Assembly: GCF_016651255.1 (NCBI RefSeq)
Contig: NZ_JAEKEG010000072.1
Location: 1 to 32,693, forward strand
Direction: 5' to 3'
DNA: 32,693 bases
Source of the DNA: Pseudomonas sp. TH10
Lineage (GTDB): Bacteria; Pseudomonadota; Gammaproteobacteria; Pseudomonadales; Pseudomonadaceae
Shown in pieces: positions 1 to 9,746 of this stretch (position 1 is its first letter; each line of letters begins with the position of its first letter). Both the position numbers and the translations under genes were made by a program. The notes under the pieces were generated by a model. The model ran no database searches and was not told the DNA's origin. It was given only the letters and a program-made list of their open reading frames with translations.

Positions 1-1728
1 CTGGGTTGCCGCGAGATCAACTTCGCCGTTGCCACCGATGATCATCGCGCGCAAGCGCGTGCGCCGTTTAACGTCACGAGACCCTGGCGAACCTCCTTGG
101 CCACGAGCGATGCATCGCGCTCCAGTGGATCACCCCAGCCGCCAGCGCCCCAGGTCACGAAGTGCAAGCGGTCGCCGGGCAGCACCTGAACCGCATCACA
201 TTTAGCAGGCAGGTAAATCTGCTCGCCACTGGCACGCTCCAGCAGCGCTTCCACGAGCGCTGGGCGGGCTCCCCACCGTTGACGCCCCAGGGAGGTATGA
301 ACCAACGATCATCGTGAATCGAGACTTGGCCTTGCGCGAGGAAGCAGTAGGTCATTTTGATGCCATTACCACCGCGAAACTTGCCGGCACCACCGGAATC
401 TGGCAACGGTCTCGTAGCGCTCTATGCGCATCGGGAAGTAGTTTTCGAGGAATTCGTTCGGGACGTTTGTAAAACCTGGCCACAGCGAATGGCCATCCGG
501 ACCATCGCCAAACGGGCGCCCCGGTATGCCGCCAAAGCCAATCTGGAAGAGCTGGAACCACTCGTCATGCTCGTCGTAGCCGGAGTACATCAAGTGCGGC
601 GAGCTGGAGAAGCCTGCGGCGTTGAGAAACTCCGGTGTGCGCTGCCCCAAGTAAGGCTCCCAACACATCAAAAATACGCCCTAGAGCATGGGTTCGACAC
701 GACAACGCGGCAGGAAAATCAGGTTTGAGCAACGAGCCTTGAGGAATTGTCACCTCGATCAGATCGTAAAATCCGTCGTTCACTAGAACTTGGGGATCGA
801 AAACCATGATCATGTAGATGCCGAAAAACATCTTCAGCATGTTTTCGTTGAGGTAGAAGTTGATTGAAGAACCTGATTGCGGGTCGGTGCCGGTGAAGTC
901 CAACACTACTTTTTCGCCGATGCGCTGCATGCTGCATTTGATTTTGAAAGGTCCGGCACCGATGCCGTCGTCGCACAAATAGTCTTCGAACGATACAAGC
1001 TCCTCGCCAATGGAGCTCTGAATTAATTGGCGCATGGCCCGGTGGTTACGCGCCAACAGCTCGTCCAGAGCGGTGTCGAAGACGTCTTCACCAAAACGTT
1101 GACTCAGCTCAATCACACGACGTCCTGCCACCCGGCACGAAGCGACCAGAGCGTGCAGGTCAGCCTTGAACCATTCAGGCATACGTGATTGATGGCACGC
1201 AATGCGCAACAAATCTGCCTGCAGCTCTCCACGTTTGTATAGCTTGACCGGCGGCATGCGCAGGCCTTCCTCGAAAATCGATGCGGCATTGGTGGGCAAC
1301 GAACCCGGAACTTTACCGCCTACATCCGTCATATGACCAAACATCGCTGACCACGCAATCACCCGTCCGCTGAGAAATACCGGCACAATAATGAGCTGAT
1401 CGTTCAAGTGACTGATGGCTCCGGCGCAGGAATACGGATCGTTGAGAAGGAAGACATCACCTTCCTCAATCTCTCCATCGTAACCGTCCAGAAAACCGCC
1501 GATGAATGAGCCGAACTGGCCGACTACCATGCGTCCGTGACGATCGGCGATAAGCGGGAATGCGTCGCCCTGCTCGCGGATACCCGGCGACATAGCTGTA
1601 CGCGCCAGCGTGGCGTCCATTTCATTTCGCGCGTTCCGCAAGGCATTCTCGAGGATATCGAGCGTGACCGGGTCAACCGTGACGCGATTAAAAGGGGTGC
1701 TGTTGGTTTCAATAATTCGTGCTGACAT
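1..1728 (-). pseudogene. hyuB: Hydantoinase/oxoprolinase subunit B (HyuB family), frameshifted and cut by the left edge
   Basis: Large-subunit partner of HyuA in ATP-dependent hydantoinases, 5-oxoprolinases, caprolactamases and related carboxylases; cytoplasmic. The frame opens at ATG 1728 (MSARIIETN) and carries family blocks such as VTLDILENALRNARNEMD, LNDPYSCAGAISHLND and FGHMTDVGGKVPG. It then changes frame about four times: near 645-670 (CCCC run), near 405-412 (an extra T would restore ETVPDSGGAG), near 265-290, and near 45-55. The conserved C-terminal blocks PDSGGAGKFRGG, IPPWGVNGGEPAQRS, LPAKCD and VTWGAGGWGDPLERD are all present across the frames. Nearly the full family length is here and the last residues lie beyond base 1. 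It starts 11 bases after the hyuA stop, so the two are cotranscribed. Either the gene is decaying or the sequence has base-call errors. The family is certain; the substrate is not. Confidence 0.88.
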
Positions 1729-1739
1729 GAGAGTTCGCC

Positions 1740-3793
1740 TCAAACCGGGTTGATCATAATGTTGCCGAACGCGTCTACTGCACCCTGGTGACCGGCAAGG
1801 ATCACGGTGGTCGAATCCATCTCGCTAATGATGGCCGGCCCGACGATCAAATCGCCTGCGCAGAGTCTACTGCGGTCATAGATCACCCCCGCACGGAATC
1901 CGCCATCAGCCCACATTTGGTGGTCGCGCAGCTTGGCCTTGATCGGGTTGCCATCGCCTTGCGGCAGTTGTAGGGCAGGCAGCGCTGGTGGCTTTGCCCA
2001 AGGCGACGGCGCGCAAATTCACCAACTCGAGTTCGGTGTCCATGCTGAAGGCAAAGAGCTTTTCGTGGGCCGCATGAAAATCACGCGCCAGCCCCGGCAG
2101 GCCGGCTCCGTCGGCGAAGTCGGTTAGCTGCACCGGCAGCGACACTTCAAACGCCTGGCCGTGATAGCGCACGTCGGCCTCACAACGCAGCTCAATATCA
2201 GTGATTGCAACGCCGTCGTCGGCGAGCTTCTGTAGAACTTTGCTCGCGCATCTGTTGAAGCAACTCTCTAACCGCCTGATTGTTGGTATGGGCAAACCGC
2301 TTGGAGAAAGAGCGCGCCGTTTCGGTACGCATGCGGGTAGTGGCATCGCCCAACGCGCACAACACGCCTGGGGAAACCGGGGAAACGGCGGGCCAGGCGC
2401 CGGACAGTTTGCTCACTGCATTGACGTGCAATGGACCGGCACCGCCAAAACCCATCAAGGCGAAGTCACGGGGGTCATAACCCTGCTGCACGGAGATCAT
2501 GCGCAGAGCTCCGAACATGTTCTCGTTGACGATATCAATGATGCCCCGAGCGGCTTCGTAGATGTCCACACCCAATGCGTCGGCAATGCGTCCGACGGCT
2601 TGGTGCGCCGCATCGCGATCGAGTTTGAAGGCGCCGCCGAGCAGGTTTTCTGGCAAGTATCCGAGCACCACATTGGCATCAGTCACGGTGGCCTCGACGC
2701 CCCCACGGCTATAGCAGACCGGCCCTGGCACGGCACCTGCAGACTCAGGCCCTACGCGCAGAGCACGAGTCAGTTCCGGCACACGCGCAATAGATCCACC
2801 ACCCGCACCAATGGTTTTAACGTCAAGTGCCGAGACCCGCACGGTTAAGTGGCCGACATCAGTGGTGCGCGCCAGACGCGGCTCAAGGTTTTCGATCAGG
2901 GCCACGTCTGTCGAAGTACCACCAACGTCCAGAGTTAGAATATTTTTCAGCCCTGCATTGGCTGCAACCCATAGTGCGCCCGTGACGCCACCGGCGGGCC
3001 CGGACATCAGCAGCGAAGCGGGATGTTCTTCTGCCGCTTGCGAGGACATCAACCCACCATCGGAACGTAACAAGGCGAACTGGGCGGTGATACCGAGCTC
3101 CTTGAGCTGTTGACGCAGGTTGCGGATATAACGACCCACAACTGGCCGCACGCTGGCATTAGCGACTGTCGTCAGGGTGCGCTCGTACTCTTGCATTTCT
3201 GGCAGCACGATATGCGACAGCGAAACCGGTATTTCCGGCATGATTTCAGCAGCCAGCTCTGCAACACGAAGCTCATGCGCACCATTAATGTACGCGTTCA
3301 TTAGCGAAACCGTCAGTGCTTCGATGCCCTGAGCCTTAAGCACTTTCAACTGCCGACGAATATCGTCGTCATCCAGAGGCCGAACCTCTTCTCCTTTGGC
3401 ACTGATTCGGCCAAGGATCTCAACGGTATCTTCCAGTTGCGCGATAGGCTCGGGCTTGGGCCAAACAATCCACGCGGCTAGCCCACCAGGCACTAGCGAA
3501 CGGGCAATTTGCAACACTTGGCGATAACCTTCGGTGACCACCACTCCAACGCGTGCGCCCTTGCCTTCCAGAACTGCGTTGGTAGCGACCGTAGTGCCGT
3601 GCAAGAACACATCAATATCGGATGGCGCAATGCCGGCCTGCACGCAAATGGACTTGACACCGTTGACGATGCCTTCGGATGAGTCGTGGGGAGTTGAAGG
3701 AGTTTTGTGTCGCCAGAACCGACCGTCTGCATCTTCAAACAGCAACAGGTCCGTGAATGTTCCGCCTACGTCTACACCTAATCGATACGCCAT
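1740..3793 (-). pseudogene. hyuA: Hydantoinase/oxoprolinase subunit A (HyuA family), two frameshifts
   Basis: ATP-binding subunit that activates a cyclic amide, imide or ketone substrate with HyuB. Start ATG 3793 gives MAYRLGVDVGGTFTDLLLF, the N-terminal actin-like phosphate-binding motif. Later come GTTVATNAVLEGKGARVGVV, SGPAGGVTGALW and TLDVGGTSTDVALI, the second phosphate loop. The frame breaks near 2237-2241, where dropping one A from AAA restores EQVLQKLADDGVAITD. It breaks again near 1975-1985 and continues as LQLPQGDGNPIKAKLRDHQMWADGG to the stop at 1740-1742, ending GNIMINPV. Reconstructed length is about 684 residues, normal for HyuA. A REP pair lies upstream, and a TTATCCGC motif sits 81 bases before the start. 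By context the substrate is probably a hydantoin-, lactam- or imide-like ring; this is inference. Confidence 0.9.
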
Positions 3794-3871
3794 GATATTT
3801 CCCGCCGAGTCAGTCGTTGTCCGTGCGGGTATTTTGGGCAGGTGGTAAGGCTGGGAGCGAATCGGTGTCGG

Positions 3872-3882
3872 GGTTTATCCGC
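3872..3882 (+). promoter_or_regulatory. TTATCCGC motif upstream of hyuA (candidate IclR half-site)
   Basis: GGTTTATCCGC occurs here, about 80 bases upstream of the hyuA start. The same 11 bases occur at 9706-9716 between the two iclR genes, and GGTTATCCGC occurs at 8045-8054. A weak second arm (CGGGTTATT, 3887-3895) could make an imperfect palindrome. Assigning it to an IclR regulator is inference from position only. Confidence 0.4.
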
Positions 3883-3927
3883 TGTTCGGGTTATTGCGAA
3901 CTACAACGATTTCATAAGCAGAAAAAC

Positions 3928-4003
3928 TTCGCGGGCAAGCCCGCCTCCGTTACAACCCTCACGATCGGAGAGGGTTGCATGAAAGCGGGCTTGCCCGCGA
4001 AAA
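3928..4003. repeat. Inverted pair of Pseudomonas REP elements
   Basis: Two inverted copies of the REP core GCGGGCAAGCCCGC occur: TTCGCGGGCAAGCCCGCCTCC at about 3929-3948, and its opposite, GCGGGCTTGCCCGCGAA, at about 3985-4001. They lie between the MFS gene and hyuA. Each copy is itself a hairpin, and the pair can form a larger stem (BIME-like). This repeat family is typical of P. putida and P. fluorescens relatives, which supports the host assignment. It probably limits transcription or protects the mRNA end after the MFS gene. Confidence 0.9.
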
Positions 4004-4028
4004 GAGCAAAACGATAGATGCCAGCGAC

Positions 4029-5382
4029 CTACCTCCCCTCCAATTCCACGGCTGTGCGGAACCGTGGTGCCAACAGAGCAAAAAACAGGCTGGCCAGCAA
4101 AGCCCCGCCCACTCCGACAATGGCTGCCGAGTAACCTACTGCGGCCTTGTCCATGAACACATAGTCGGTCAATACCCCGGTCAAAGTAGGGCCGGCAGTG
4201 AGGCCGACGATATTGATCCCGAGCAGGTAGAATGCCGACATGATTGCCCGATGACCGTTTGGAGTGATCAATTGCAGCGCAGCAGGCCCGGCGCCGTATG
4301 CGAAGGAGCCAAAGAACAGAATCACCGAGAGCACTACGCAGGCAGTGATTACGCTGGGCATGAAAGGGAAAATTGCCAGCGGAAACAGCAACCCTAGCGC
4401 GGCAGTCAAAGCTACGCGCACTGTGCCATCCATCTTCCCGCGCCGCTGCATACGATCAGCCAATAAACTACCGGTCAGAACTCCGGCAGTGCAGAAGAGC
4501 ATCATCAGCCCGCCTACTGCGTAGGCGCCCTCAGCGGGGTTAAGCCCAAGACCCGCGACAGAAACGGCCGCGCCCACAGTAACGTGACGTTGAAGGGAAT
4601 GCTGAGCGCTGCGAACCCGGCAAAATGCAGCAAATAGGCGCTCCGATGTCGTTTAAATTGTTCGGGAAAACCAGGGCTCTTCTGCGTCGTATCCGCCAGT
4701 AGCGCCTTGTCTGAGCGACGGGCCGGTTCCTTAATCGTCAACGCCAGCAATGCAACTAGCAAGCCCGGCAATCCCACTAAAAAAACACCGCTTGCCACGA
4801 ACGAATTTCGCCGAAAAGCGGTACCTGGATTGTCGGATTGTTGCCCACCGCCTGTACAACCAAACCGCCGATCAACAACGCCAATCCACCACCGAAAAAC
4901 ATGGCGACGGTGTAGGCACCTAAAGCTGCGCTGCGTTTATTCGGTGGAAAATAGTCCCCGATCAGCGAGTAACTGGCAGGTGAAAGTCCCGCCTCACCTA
5001 CACCAACGCCAACCCTTGCCATGAATAGTTGCCCGAAAGATTTCGCCAGACCGCAGCCGGCTGTCATCAAGCTCCACACTACGATGCTGGCCACAATCAG
5101 TTTTTTGCGACTGACCCGGTCAGCGATATATCCCAGCGGTACACCTAGGCCGACATAAAAAATCACAAATGCCAGACCATGCAAGAGCGCCAGTTGGCTG
5201 TCGTTGATATTCAGGTCTCGCTGGATCGGCTCGACGAGAATGGTCAGGATTACACGGTCTACGTAGGAAAATGTGTACGCTAGGAAGAGCACCGCTACTG
5301 CGTACCAGCCAAGTCCGCTTCTAGGCCAATCTTCACTGCTTTGTTGGCCGTCGAGTTCAGCCAGATTTTGTTTTATATTCAT
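4029..5382 (-). pseudogene. MFS transporter, two frameshifts
   Basis: Inner-membrane major facilitator, probably a proton symporter for an organic acid or aromatic acid. ATG 5382 gives MNIKQNLAELDG, followed by a first helix with AYTFSYVDRVILTILVEPI and the loop 2-3 signature GYIADRVSRKKLI. A second half starts in another frame at FLVGLPGLLVALLALTI and continues to VGGLMMLFCTAGVLTGSLLADRMQRRGK. The first break is in an A7 run at 4779-4785; one more base restores AVFFLVGLPG. The second is at the CCCC run near 4535-4545, where one more C restores GLTPAEGAYAVGG. Reconstructed length is about 450 residues with 12 hydrophobic segments, normal for the family. It follows the acyl-CoA synthetase by 139 bases on the same strand, so it likely imports the pathway substrate or a side product. 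Confidence 0.88.
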
Positions 5383-5521
5383 CAGTAAAGCCTCAAGTTC
5401 TTCAAAATGCGGCACACAACAAGTGCAACCGCCCGTCGGCAGAACACGTAGAGAGCCATCACGAACGGCGAGGGCTGGCTTGTTTTTATTTTAGTGTTAA
5501 TGCATTGGCAGAACCGCACTG

Positions 5522-7096
5522 TCAGCCGCAGGCGATCGCACCTCCTTTTGCATACCACTGGCGCAAAGTGGTCTTGAGCACCTTGCCATTTGCATTGCGC
5601 GGCAATTCGGAGATAGAACAGAAGCGTTTCGGCAGCTTGTAAGACGCCAGCTGTGAACGGCAGAACAACTCCAACTGCTCGGAACTGGCATGCGCCCCTA
5701 GTTCGAAAACCACGCAGGCTATTAACAGCTCTCCCCATTGGGCATCCGGTACGCCGATGATTGCGCTTTCGAGTACCGCAGGATGTGTATCGAGCACTTG
5801 TTCGATTTCGCGTGGGTACAGATTGACCCCGCCGCTGATGACCATATCCTTCTTACGGTCAACAATGTAGAGGTAACCTTCTTCATCGCGCATTGCCATA
5901 TCGCCGACGCCGACCCAGCCGTCACGAAATGCTTCCTCGGTCGCCTGTTCCTTACCCCAGTAACCGCTGAACATGAACGGCGAGATACTGAACAACTCGC
6001 CCACTTCACCAGGGCCAACCTCCCTACCTTGTTCGTCGAGCAACTTGATGCTGTTACCCACAAACGGCTGGCCTACACAGTTGACTTTGCGCAGCTGGTC
6101 TTGCGGCCGGAGATTGGTGACGATTCCCGCTTCGGTGGAACCGTAGGTTTCGTGCAAAAGGCCCTCACCAAAGTACTCAACGATCTGCTCTTTGGTCGTC
6201 TGAGAAAGCGGGGCCGCATTAGCGATAATGCCGTTGAGTCGGTTGGTCCGGTTGGCCTGCAGAATCGAATCTTCCAGGCTGAATATGGCGTGGTAGTGCG
6301 TCGGTACGGTGAACATACCGGTCACACGCCCAGAATTCACGGCGCGAAGGATTTCCTCAGCTTCGAATTTCTCAACGATCTCCGTAGTGCCACCGACGAA
6401 GATCGCAGCGATGGCGTAGGTGAGGCCCGCGCCGTGACAAAGAGGGGCGAATGCCAAAAAGTAATCGTCCGGCGAATAAATTCCGTATTCAGCGGCATAG
6501 GCCAAGCATCCCATGCTGCGTGAACGATGCGGCAGCATCACGCCCTTGGGTTTTCCCGTAGTACCGGATGTGTAGGGAATCGAATAGGTCGACCACTCAG
6601 CAATCCAAGGAGGCTGGAACTGGCTCGAAGCCTTGGCCTTGAACGCGTCATATTGCTCGCCGATCACAATCACATACTCGACAGTTTCGAATAGTGCTCG
6701 GTCGATGCTAGCGACGCATTCCGGGTGAACAAAGACGATGCGCGCCTGGGCATCGTTGCAGATATCGGCCAACTCTTGCGCTGTGAGCTTGGGATTGGGC
6801 GTCGCGACAGCCGCACCCATGTCCGAGACACCGACAACAATTTCGATGTATTCCAGACAGTTGTAGGCAATTATCGCGGCATTTTCACCGGCGCACAGGC
6901 CTAAGCCTTTCACGCCATTGGCTACCTGGTTAAAGCTTTCGATCAACTGCGCATAGCTGCGAGTGCGCTCTTTGCAAACCAATGCAGCCTTGTTCGGATT
7001 GCGCATCGCTGAACTCCTGATACCGCTGGAGACGGTCATGTTACGGAAGCCCGGCGGCAGGATCAGCGTTTGGTTGGAAGGGATCGGAATACTCAT
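5522..7096 (-). CDS. Class I adenylate-forming acyl-CoA synthetase
   Basis: Activates a carboxylic acid to its acyl-CoA through an acyl-AMP intermediate; cytoplasmic. It is 524 residues and intact. The P-loop motif YTSGTTGKPKGVMLPH lies at residues 175-190. HETYGSTEAG (motif A5) follows, then GWVGVGDMAMRDEEGYLYIV and DRKKDMVISGGVNLYPREIE (motifs A7/A8, hinge region). LPRNANGKVLK near the C-terminus carries the adenylation lysine. The start at ATG 7096 overlaps the stop of the upstream amidohydrolase gene by four bases (ATGA type), so the two are translationally coupled. The neighbouring amidases and HyuAB suggest it captures the acid released by hydrolysis of an amide. Long-chain, medium-chain or aryl specificity cannot be told from sequence alone. 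Confidence 0.93.
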   Translation of the reverse strand: MSIPIPSNQTLILPPGFRNMTVSSGIRSSAMRNPNKAALVCKERTRSYAQLIESFNQVANGVKGLGLCAGENAAIIAYNCLEYIEIVVGVSDMGAAVATPNPKLTAQELADICNDAQARIVFVHPECVASIDRALFETVEYVIVIGEQYDAFKAKASSQFQPPWIAEWSTYSIPYTSGTTGKPKGVMLPHRSRSMGCLAYAAEYGIYSPDDYFLAFAPLCHGAGLTYAIAAIFVGGTTEIVEKFEAEEILRAVNSGRVTGMFTVPTHYHAIFSLEDSILQANRTNRLNGIIANAAPLSQTTKEQIVEYFGEGLLHETYGSTEAGIVTNLRPQDQLRKVNCVGQPFVGNSIKLLDEQGREVGPGEVGELFSISPFMFSGYWGKEQATEEAFRDGWVGVGDMAMRDEEGYLYIVDRKKDMVISGGVNLYPREIEQVLDTHPAVLESAIIGVPDAQWGELLIACVVFELGAHASSEQLELFCRSQLASYKLPKRFCSISELPRNANGKVLKTTLRQWYAKGGAIACG

Positions 7097-7944
7097 AGTT
7101 TGAAGACTTTTATTGCGGTGTCGCGCATGATTTTCTGCAGGGCGCCGGGACGGAAATCATGCTCGTACATTTCCTTGACCGCACGCTCCGGATCGATAAC
7201 CGGGAAGTCGGTGCCGAACATGACTTTGTCTTGGCCATAGCTATTCATGTAATGCACCAAAGACGGCGACAGGTACTTGGGTGCGTATGCATCGATACCG
7301 ATGTATACGTTTTCGTGTTTCCAGGCCATCGCTATCATTTCATCGGTCCATGGCACGCCGATATGAATACCCAGTAACTTCAGTTCTGGGAAATCAATGG
7401 CGATTTGGTCCAGCAGAATGGGACGGGCGACGCTCGGCAGGCGTACATCTTTCTGATAGATCAGGTTCTGCCCGACCTGCATCATCAGTGGTATGTCCAG
7501 CTCGCAACACTTCGCATAATACGGGTAGTAAAGCGCTTGGTCCGGAGCCAGCTTGAACCAGTGCGGATAAAGGTGGGCGCCCACGAAGCCGAAATCATTC
7601 ACCGCGTTTTCCAGATCTCGCAGCCCCTGCATTCCTCGAAACGGATCCACCCCGGCCAACCCGGAGAAGCGATCAGGGTATTTATCGCACCAGCGGGCGA
7701 CTTTTTCGTATGGGATTTCGAAGGAGCCCTTCATGCGCTGATCGCCGGCGCGAACGGCGATCAGGAGAGAGCGCTCAATACCGGCGAGATCCATTTTCCT
7801 TAGGTAATCGTCAATGCTGACGCCACCTTTCATGTCCTCCGACATCCGGACCTGAGACGTAAAGTTGGAGTCGAAACCAGTCTGGCCCTGCTCGACTTCT
7901 TCTGGGGTGAACAAATTGACGACGATATCGATGTATCCGCTCAT
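7093..7944 (-). CDS. Amidohydrolase_2 family metal-dependent hydrolase or decarboxylase
   Basis: 283 residues with a TIM-barrel amidohydrolase_2 (ACMSD-like) pattern: LLIAVRAGDQRM, the VGAHLYPHWF segment, ELKLLGIHIGVPW and the C-terminal FGTDFPV that supplies the barrel Asp. The usual N-terminal HxH metal motif is not present; at that place the protein reads YIDIVVNLFTPEEV. Metal binding may therefore differ from classical members. Members hydrolyse amides and lactones or decarboxylate aromatic acids. The start at ATG 7944 has an AGGA-type ribosome site just upstream and lies close behind a 15-base palindrome (7962-7976). It overlaps the acyl-CoA synthetase gene and is the first gene of the minus-strand set. 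Confidence 0.87.
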   Translation of the reverse strand: MSGYIDIVVNLFTPEEVEQGQTGFDSNFTSQVRMSEDMKGGVSIDDYLRKMDLAGIERSLLIAVRAGDQRMKGSFEIPYEKVARWCDKYPDRFSGLAGVDPFRGMQGLRDLENAVNDFGFVGAHLYPHWFKLAPDQALYYPYYAKCCELDIPLMMQVGQNLIYQKDVRLPSVARPILLDQIAIDFPELKLLGIHIGVPWTDEMIAMAWKHENVYIGIDAYAPKYLSPSLVHYMNSYGQDKVMFGTDFPVIDPERAVKEMYEHDFRPGALQKIMRDTAIKVFKL

Positions 7945-7961
7945 GTCTTTATTCCTGATCT

Positions 7962-7976
7962 GCGATCACTGATCGC
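7962..7976. promoter_or_regulatory. 15-bp palindrome upstream of the amidohydrolase gene
   Basis: GCGATCACTGATCGC is a perfect 7-1-7 inverted repeat ending 18 bases before the amidohydrolase start. It has the same architecture and GCG...CGC ends as the palindrome at 9747-9761. It is a candidate operator; the bound regulator is not known. Confidence 0.5.
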
Positions 7977-8044
7977 GCTGTTCGTGAATGACGCTACGAA
8001 TTCATCATGCAGCAGTGCCGGGGGGTGCGACGGAGCAGTTGAGC

Positions 8045-8054
8045 GGTTATCCGC
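8045..8054 (+). promoter_or_regulatory. TTATCCGC motif between the amidohydrolase and amidase genes
   Basis: GGTTATCCGC lies in the 250-bp divergent spacer between the amidohydrolase and the isochorismatase-family gene. With the preceding bases it reads GCGG-TTAT-CCGC, a short palindrome. It matches the core of the sites at 3872-3882 and 9706-9728. It is a candidate IclR-type operator for both divergent genes. Confidence 0.45.
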
Positions 8055-8194
8055 ATGGTGGTTAATTGCCTGTTTGGCGAGAGTTCGACCGATGTCTCTA
8101 TCCACCAGATGGATAGCGAAGGACCCAGGTTTGCACGAGGCGCGCAGAGTTTCCAAAGTGGTGATGGCAAGTTCCAGCCATTGCGAGGATGACC

Positions 8195-8842
8195 ATGAGC
8201 AACGACACGCTTTCAGCAACAGAAAAATACCTGGACGACGACTATCGCAACGCAGGTTTCGGCAACACACTGCTGCTGGGCGAGCGTCCGGCGTTGTTGG
8301 TGGTGGATGTGGTGCAGGCTTATTTGCAACCGGGTAGTCCACTGTATGCTCCCAGCTTCCAATCAGCCCTTGAGTCCAACATCCGTCTGGTCGAAGCGGC
8401 TCGGGCCAAAGGTTTGCCGGTGATTTTTACAGGGGTTCGATACAGTGCTGATGGTTTAGATGGCGGGCTGTTCTACCGCAAGGTGCCAGCACTCAAATGC
8501 TTCCTGAAGGGGTCGCCGCTGGGAAAATTCGCCGAAGGCCTAGAGCCCGCTGCCGATGAAGTGGTGGTGTTCAAGCAGTATGCTTCAGCGTTCTTTGGTA
8601 CATCTCTGGTTGCAACGCTGAACAGCATGCGCATCGACTCGCTGCTGATCACTGGCTTTTCGACCTCCGGGTGCGTACGGGCAACGGCCTTGGACGCACT
8701 ACAGCACGGGTTCGTGCCATTCGTCGTGAGCGACGCTTGCGGCGACCGCGACAGCCGTCCGCACGAGAGCAACCTGTTCGATTTACAGGCCAAGTACGCC
8801 CAAGTCGTGAATGAAGCCGAAGCTCTGAGCTACATGGCCTGA
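8195..8842 (+). CDS. Isochorismatase-fold cysteine amidohydrolase (N-carbamoylsarcosine or maleamate amidase type)
   Basis: 215 residues; hydrolyses a terminal amide or carbamoyl group to acid and ammonia. The catalytic triad of the family is visible: Asp38 in LLVVDVVQAYL, Lys127 in VVVFKQYASAFFG, and Cys160 in LLITGFSTSGCVRATALDAL. I prefer ATG 8195 because GAGG at 8185-8188 is then six bases away; ATG 8189 directly abuts it. The gene stands alone on the plus strand and its stop is four bases from the stop of the convergent iclR gene. Because HyuA/HyuB are nearby, an N-carbamoyl amino acid made by ring opening of a hydantoin is a plausible substrate; maleamate is an alternative. RutB-like ureidoacrylate activity is less likely because the Rut-like genes lie far away. 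Confidence 0.88.
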   Translation: MSNDTLSATEKYLDDDYRNAGFGNTLLLGERPALLVVDVVQAYLQPGSPLYAPSFQSALESNIRLVEAARAKGLPVIFTGVRYSADGLDGGLFYRKVPALKCFLKGSPLGKFAEGLEPAADEVVVFKQYASAFFGTSLVATLNSMRIDSLLITGFSTSGCVRATALDALQHGFVPFVVSDACGDRDSRPHESNLFDLQAKYAQVVNEAEALSYMA

Positions 8843-8846
8843 AGCA

Positions 8847-9626
8847 TCAGGCACGACTTTGCTCCAGCGCTCTCGAAATCTCGGCGGCGCAGGATTTCAA
8901 TGCGATCGCGTAGCGATCTATGGCTTGCTGCGGTGCCAGTTCGATAGAGAAATAACTCAACGTCAACTGAGCCTCCTCTTCCCCATACAGCAAAATCGGT
9001 GCCGCCAGTGACGAAGTCTGGCCAGGATTGGCAGTATCTTGGCTGCGTTCATGTTGGGTAAAACCGTCTGCACGGATACGAGCAAACAGCGAGCCATCGC
9101 GAAAGCGTTCCAGCGTTGCGCTTTGACCATCCAACTCCTCCAGACATACGAGCAACTCCTCGCGTTCATGCGCCTCCATGAATGCTAAGTGCACTTGTCC
9201 CGCCGCGCACTCCAACAATGGAATGGTGTAGCCAGGGTAATAGCGGTTGAACGAAAGTGCGGACATTTCATAGGTAGAATCACGGATCATCACGGTAGTG
9301 CCGACACCGGATGTTAATGTGACAGGCCAGTCGAAGCGCAAGGTCAGATCGACGATAAAAGGTCGTGCCACCGCAACCAAGTTCCCCTGGTCTGAGTAGC
9401 CCTGAGAAAGGTTCATGACTTGTCGGGTAACACGATACTTCTTACGTGCAGGCTCACATTCGATCAGACCCTCATGCACGAGCGTCTGGACAATGCGGTA
9501 CGCCGTTGGGTACGGCAAATGACTCGCCCGAGCGATCTCCATCAAGGTCATGGTGTCGTGGCGATTGATTAGCTTGAGCACGGCGAAGCTGCGGCTCACC
9601 GTGCGAATAGGGACACCTTTCTCCAT
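8847..9626 (-). CDS. IclR-family transcriptional regulator (copy 1)
   Basis: 259 residues. It has an N-terminal winged helix (residues about 6-65; TLMEIARASHLPYPTAYRIV is the recognition region) and a C-terminal IclR effector-binding domain containing IPLLECAAGQVHLAF and ANPGQTSSLAAPI. Start ATG 9626 has an excellent AGGAGG site five bases upstream. It is divergent from a clear paralogue (10110-10889); the two share many identical blocks such as LPYPT, RIVQTLVHEGL and IPLLECAAG. It converges with the amidase gene. It probably controls region A genes in response to a pathway carboxylate. Repressor or activator role is not visible. Confidence 0.93.
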   Translation of the reverse strand: MEKGVPIRTVSRSFAVLKLINRHDTMTLMEIARASHLPYPTAYRIVQTLVHEGLIECEPARKKYRVTRQVMNLSQGYSDQGNLVAVARPFIVDLTLRFDWPVTLTSGVGTTVMIRDSTYEMSALSFNRYYPGYTIPLLECAAGQVHLAFMEAHEREELLVCLEELDGQSATLERFRDGSLFARIRADGFTQHERSQDTANPGQTSSLAAPILLYGEEEAQLTLSYFSIELAPQQAIDRYAIALKSCAAEISRALEQSRA

Positions 9627-9705
9627 CTCGTCCTCCTGGTACCAAACCCGAAAACCGCGCTACAAATGATGCGACTGAAGCCAAAACCTATAGCAACATT
9701 TTTTT

Positions 9706-9728
9706 GGTTTATCCGCCCTGCGGATAAA
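9706..9728. promoter_or_regulatory. TTTATCCGC-CCT-GCGGATAAA palindrome between the two iclR genes
   Basis: A perfect 9-bp inverted repeat with a 3-bp centre occupies 9708-9728, 80 bases upstream of the copy 1 iclR start. Its half-site TTATCCGC recurs upstream of hyuA and in the amidase spacer. It is a candidate autoregulatory operator for one or both IclR proteins. Confidence 0.6.
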
Positions 9729-9746
9729 TCGTTCCAGCGCAGCGAA

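Noticed and set aside
2201..2848. Plus-strand open frame of 215 codons opposite hyuA
   Set aside because: It lies antisense to clear hyuA coding sequence and has no ribosome site or family motif; long antisense frames are common at this GC content.
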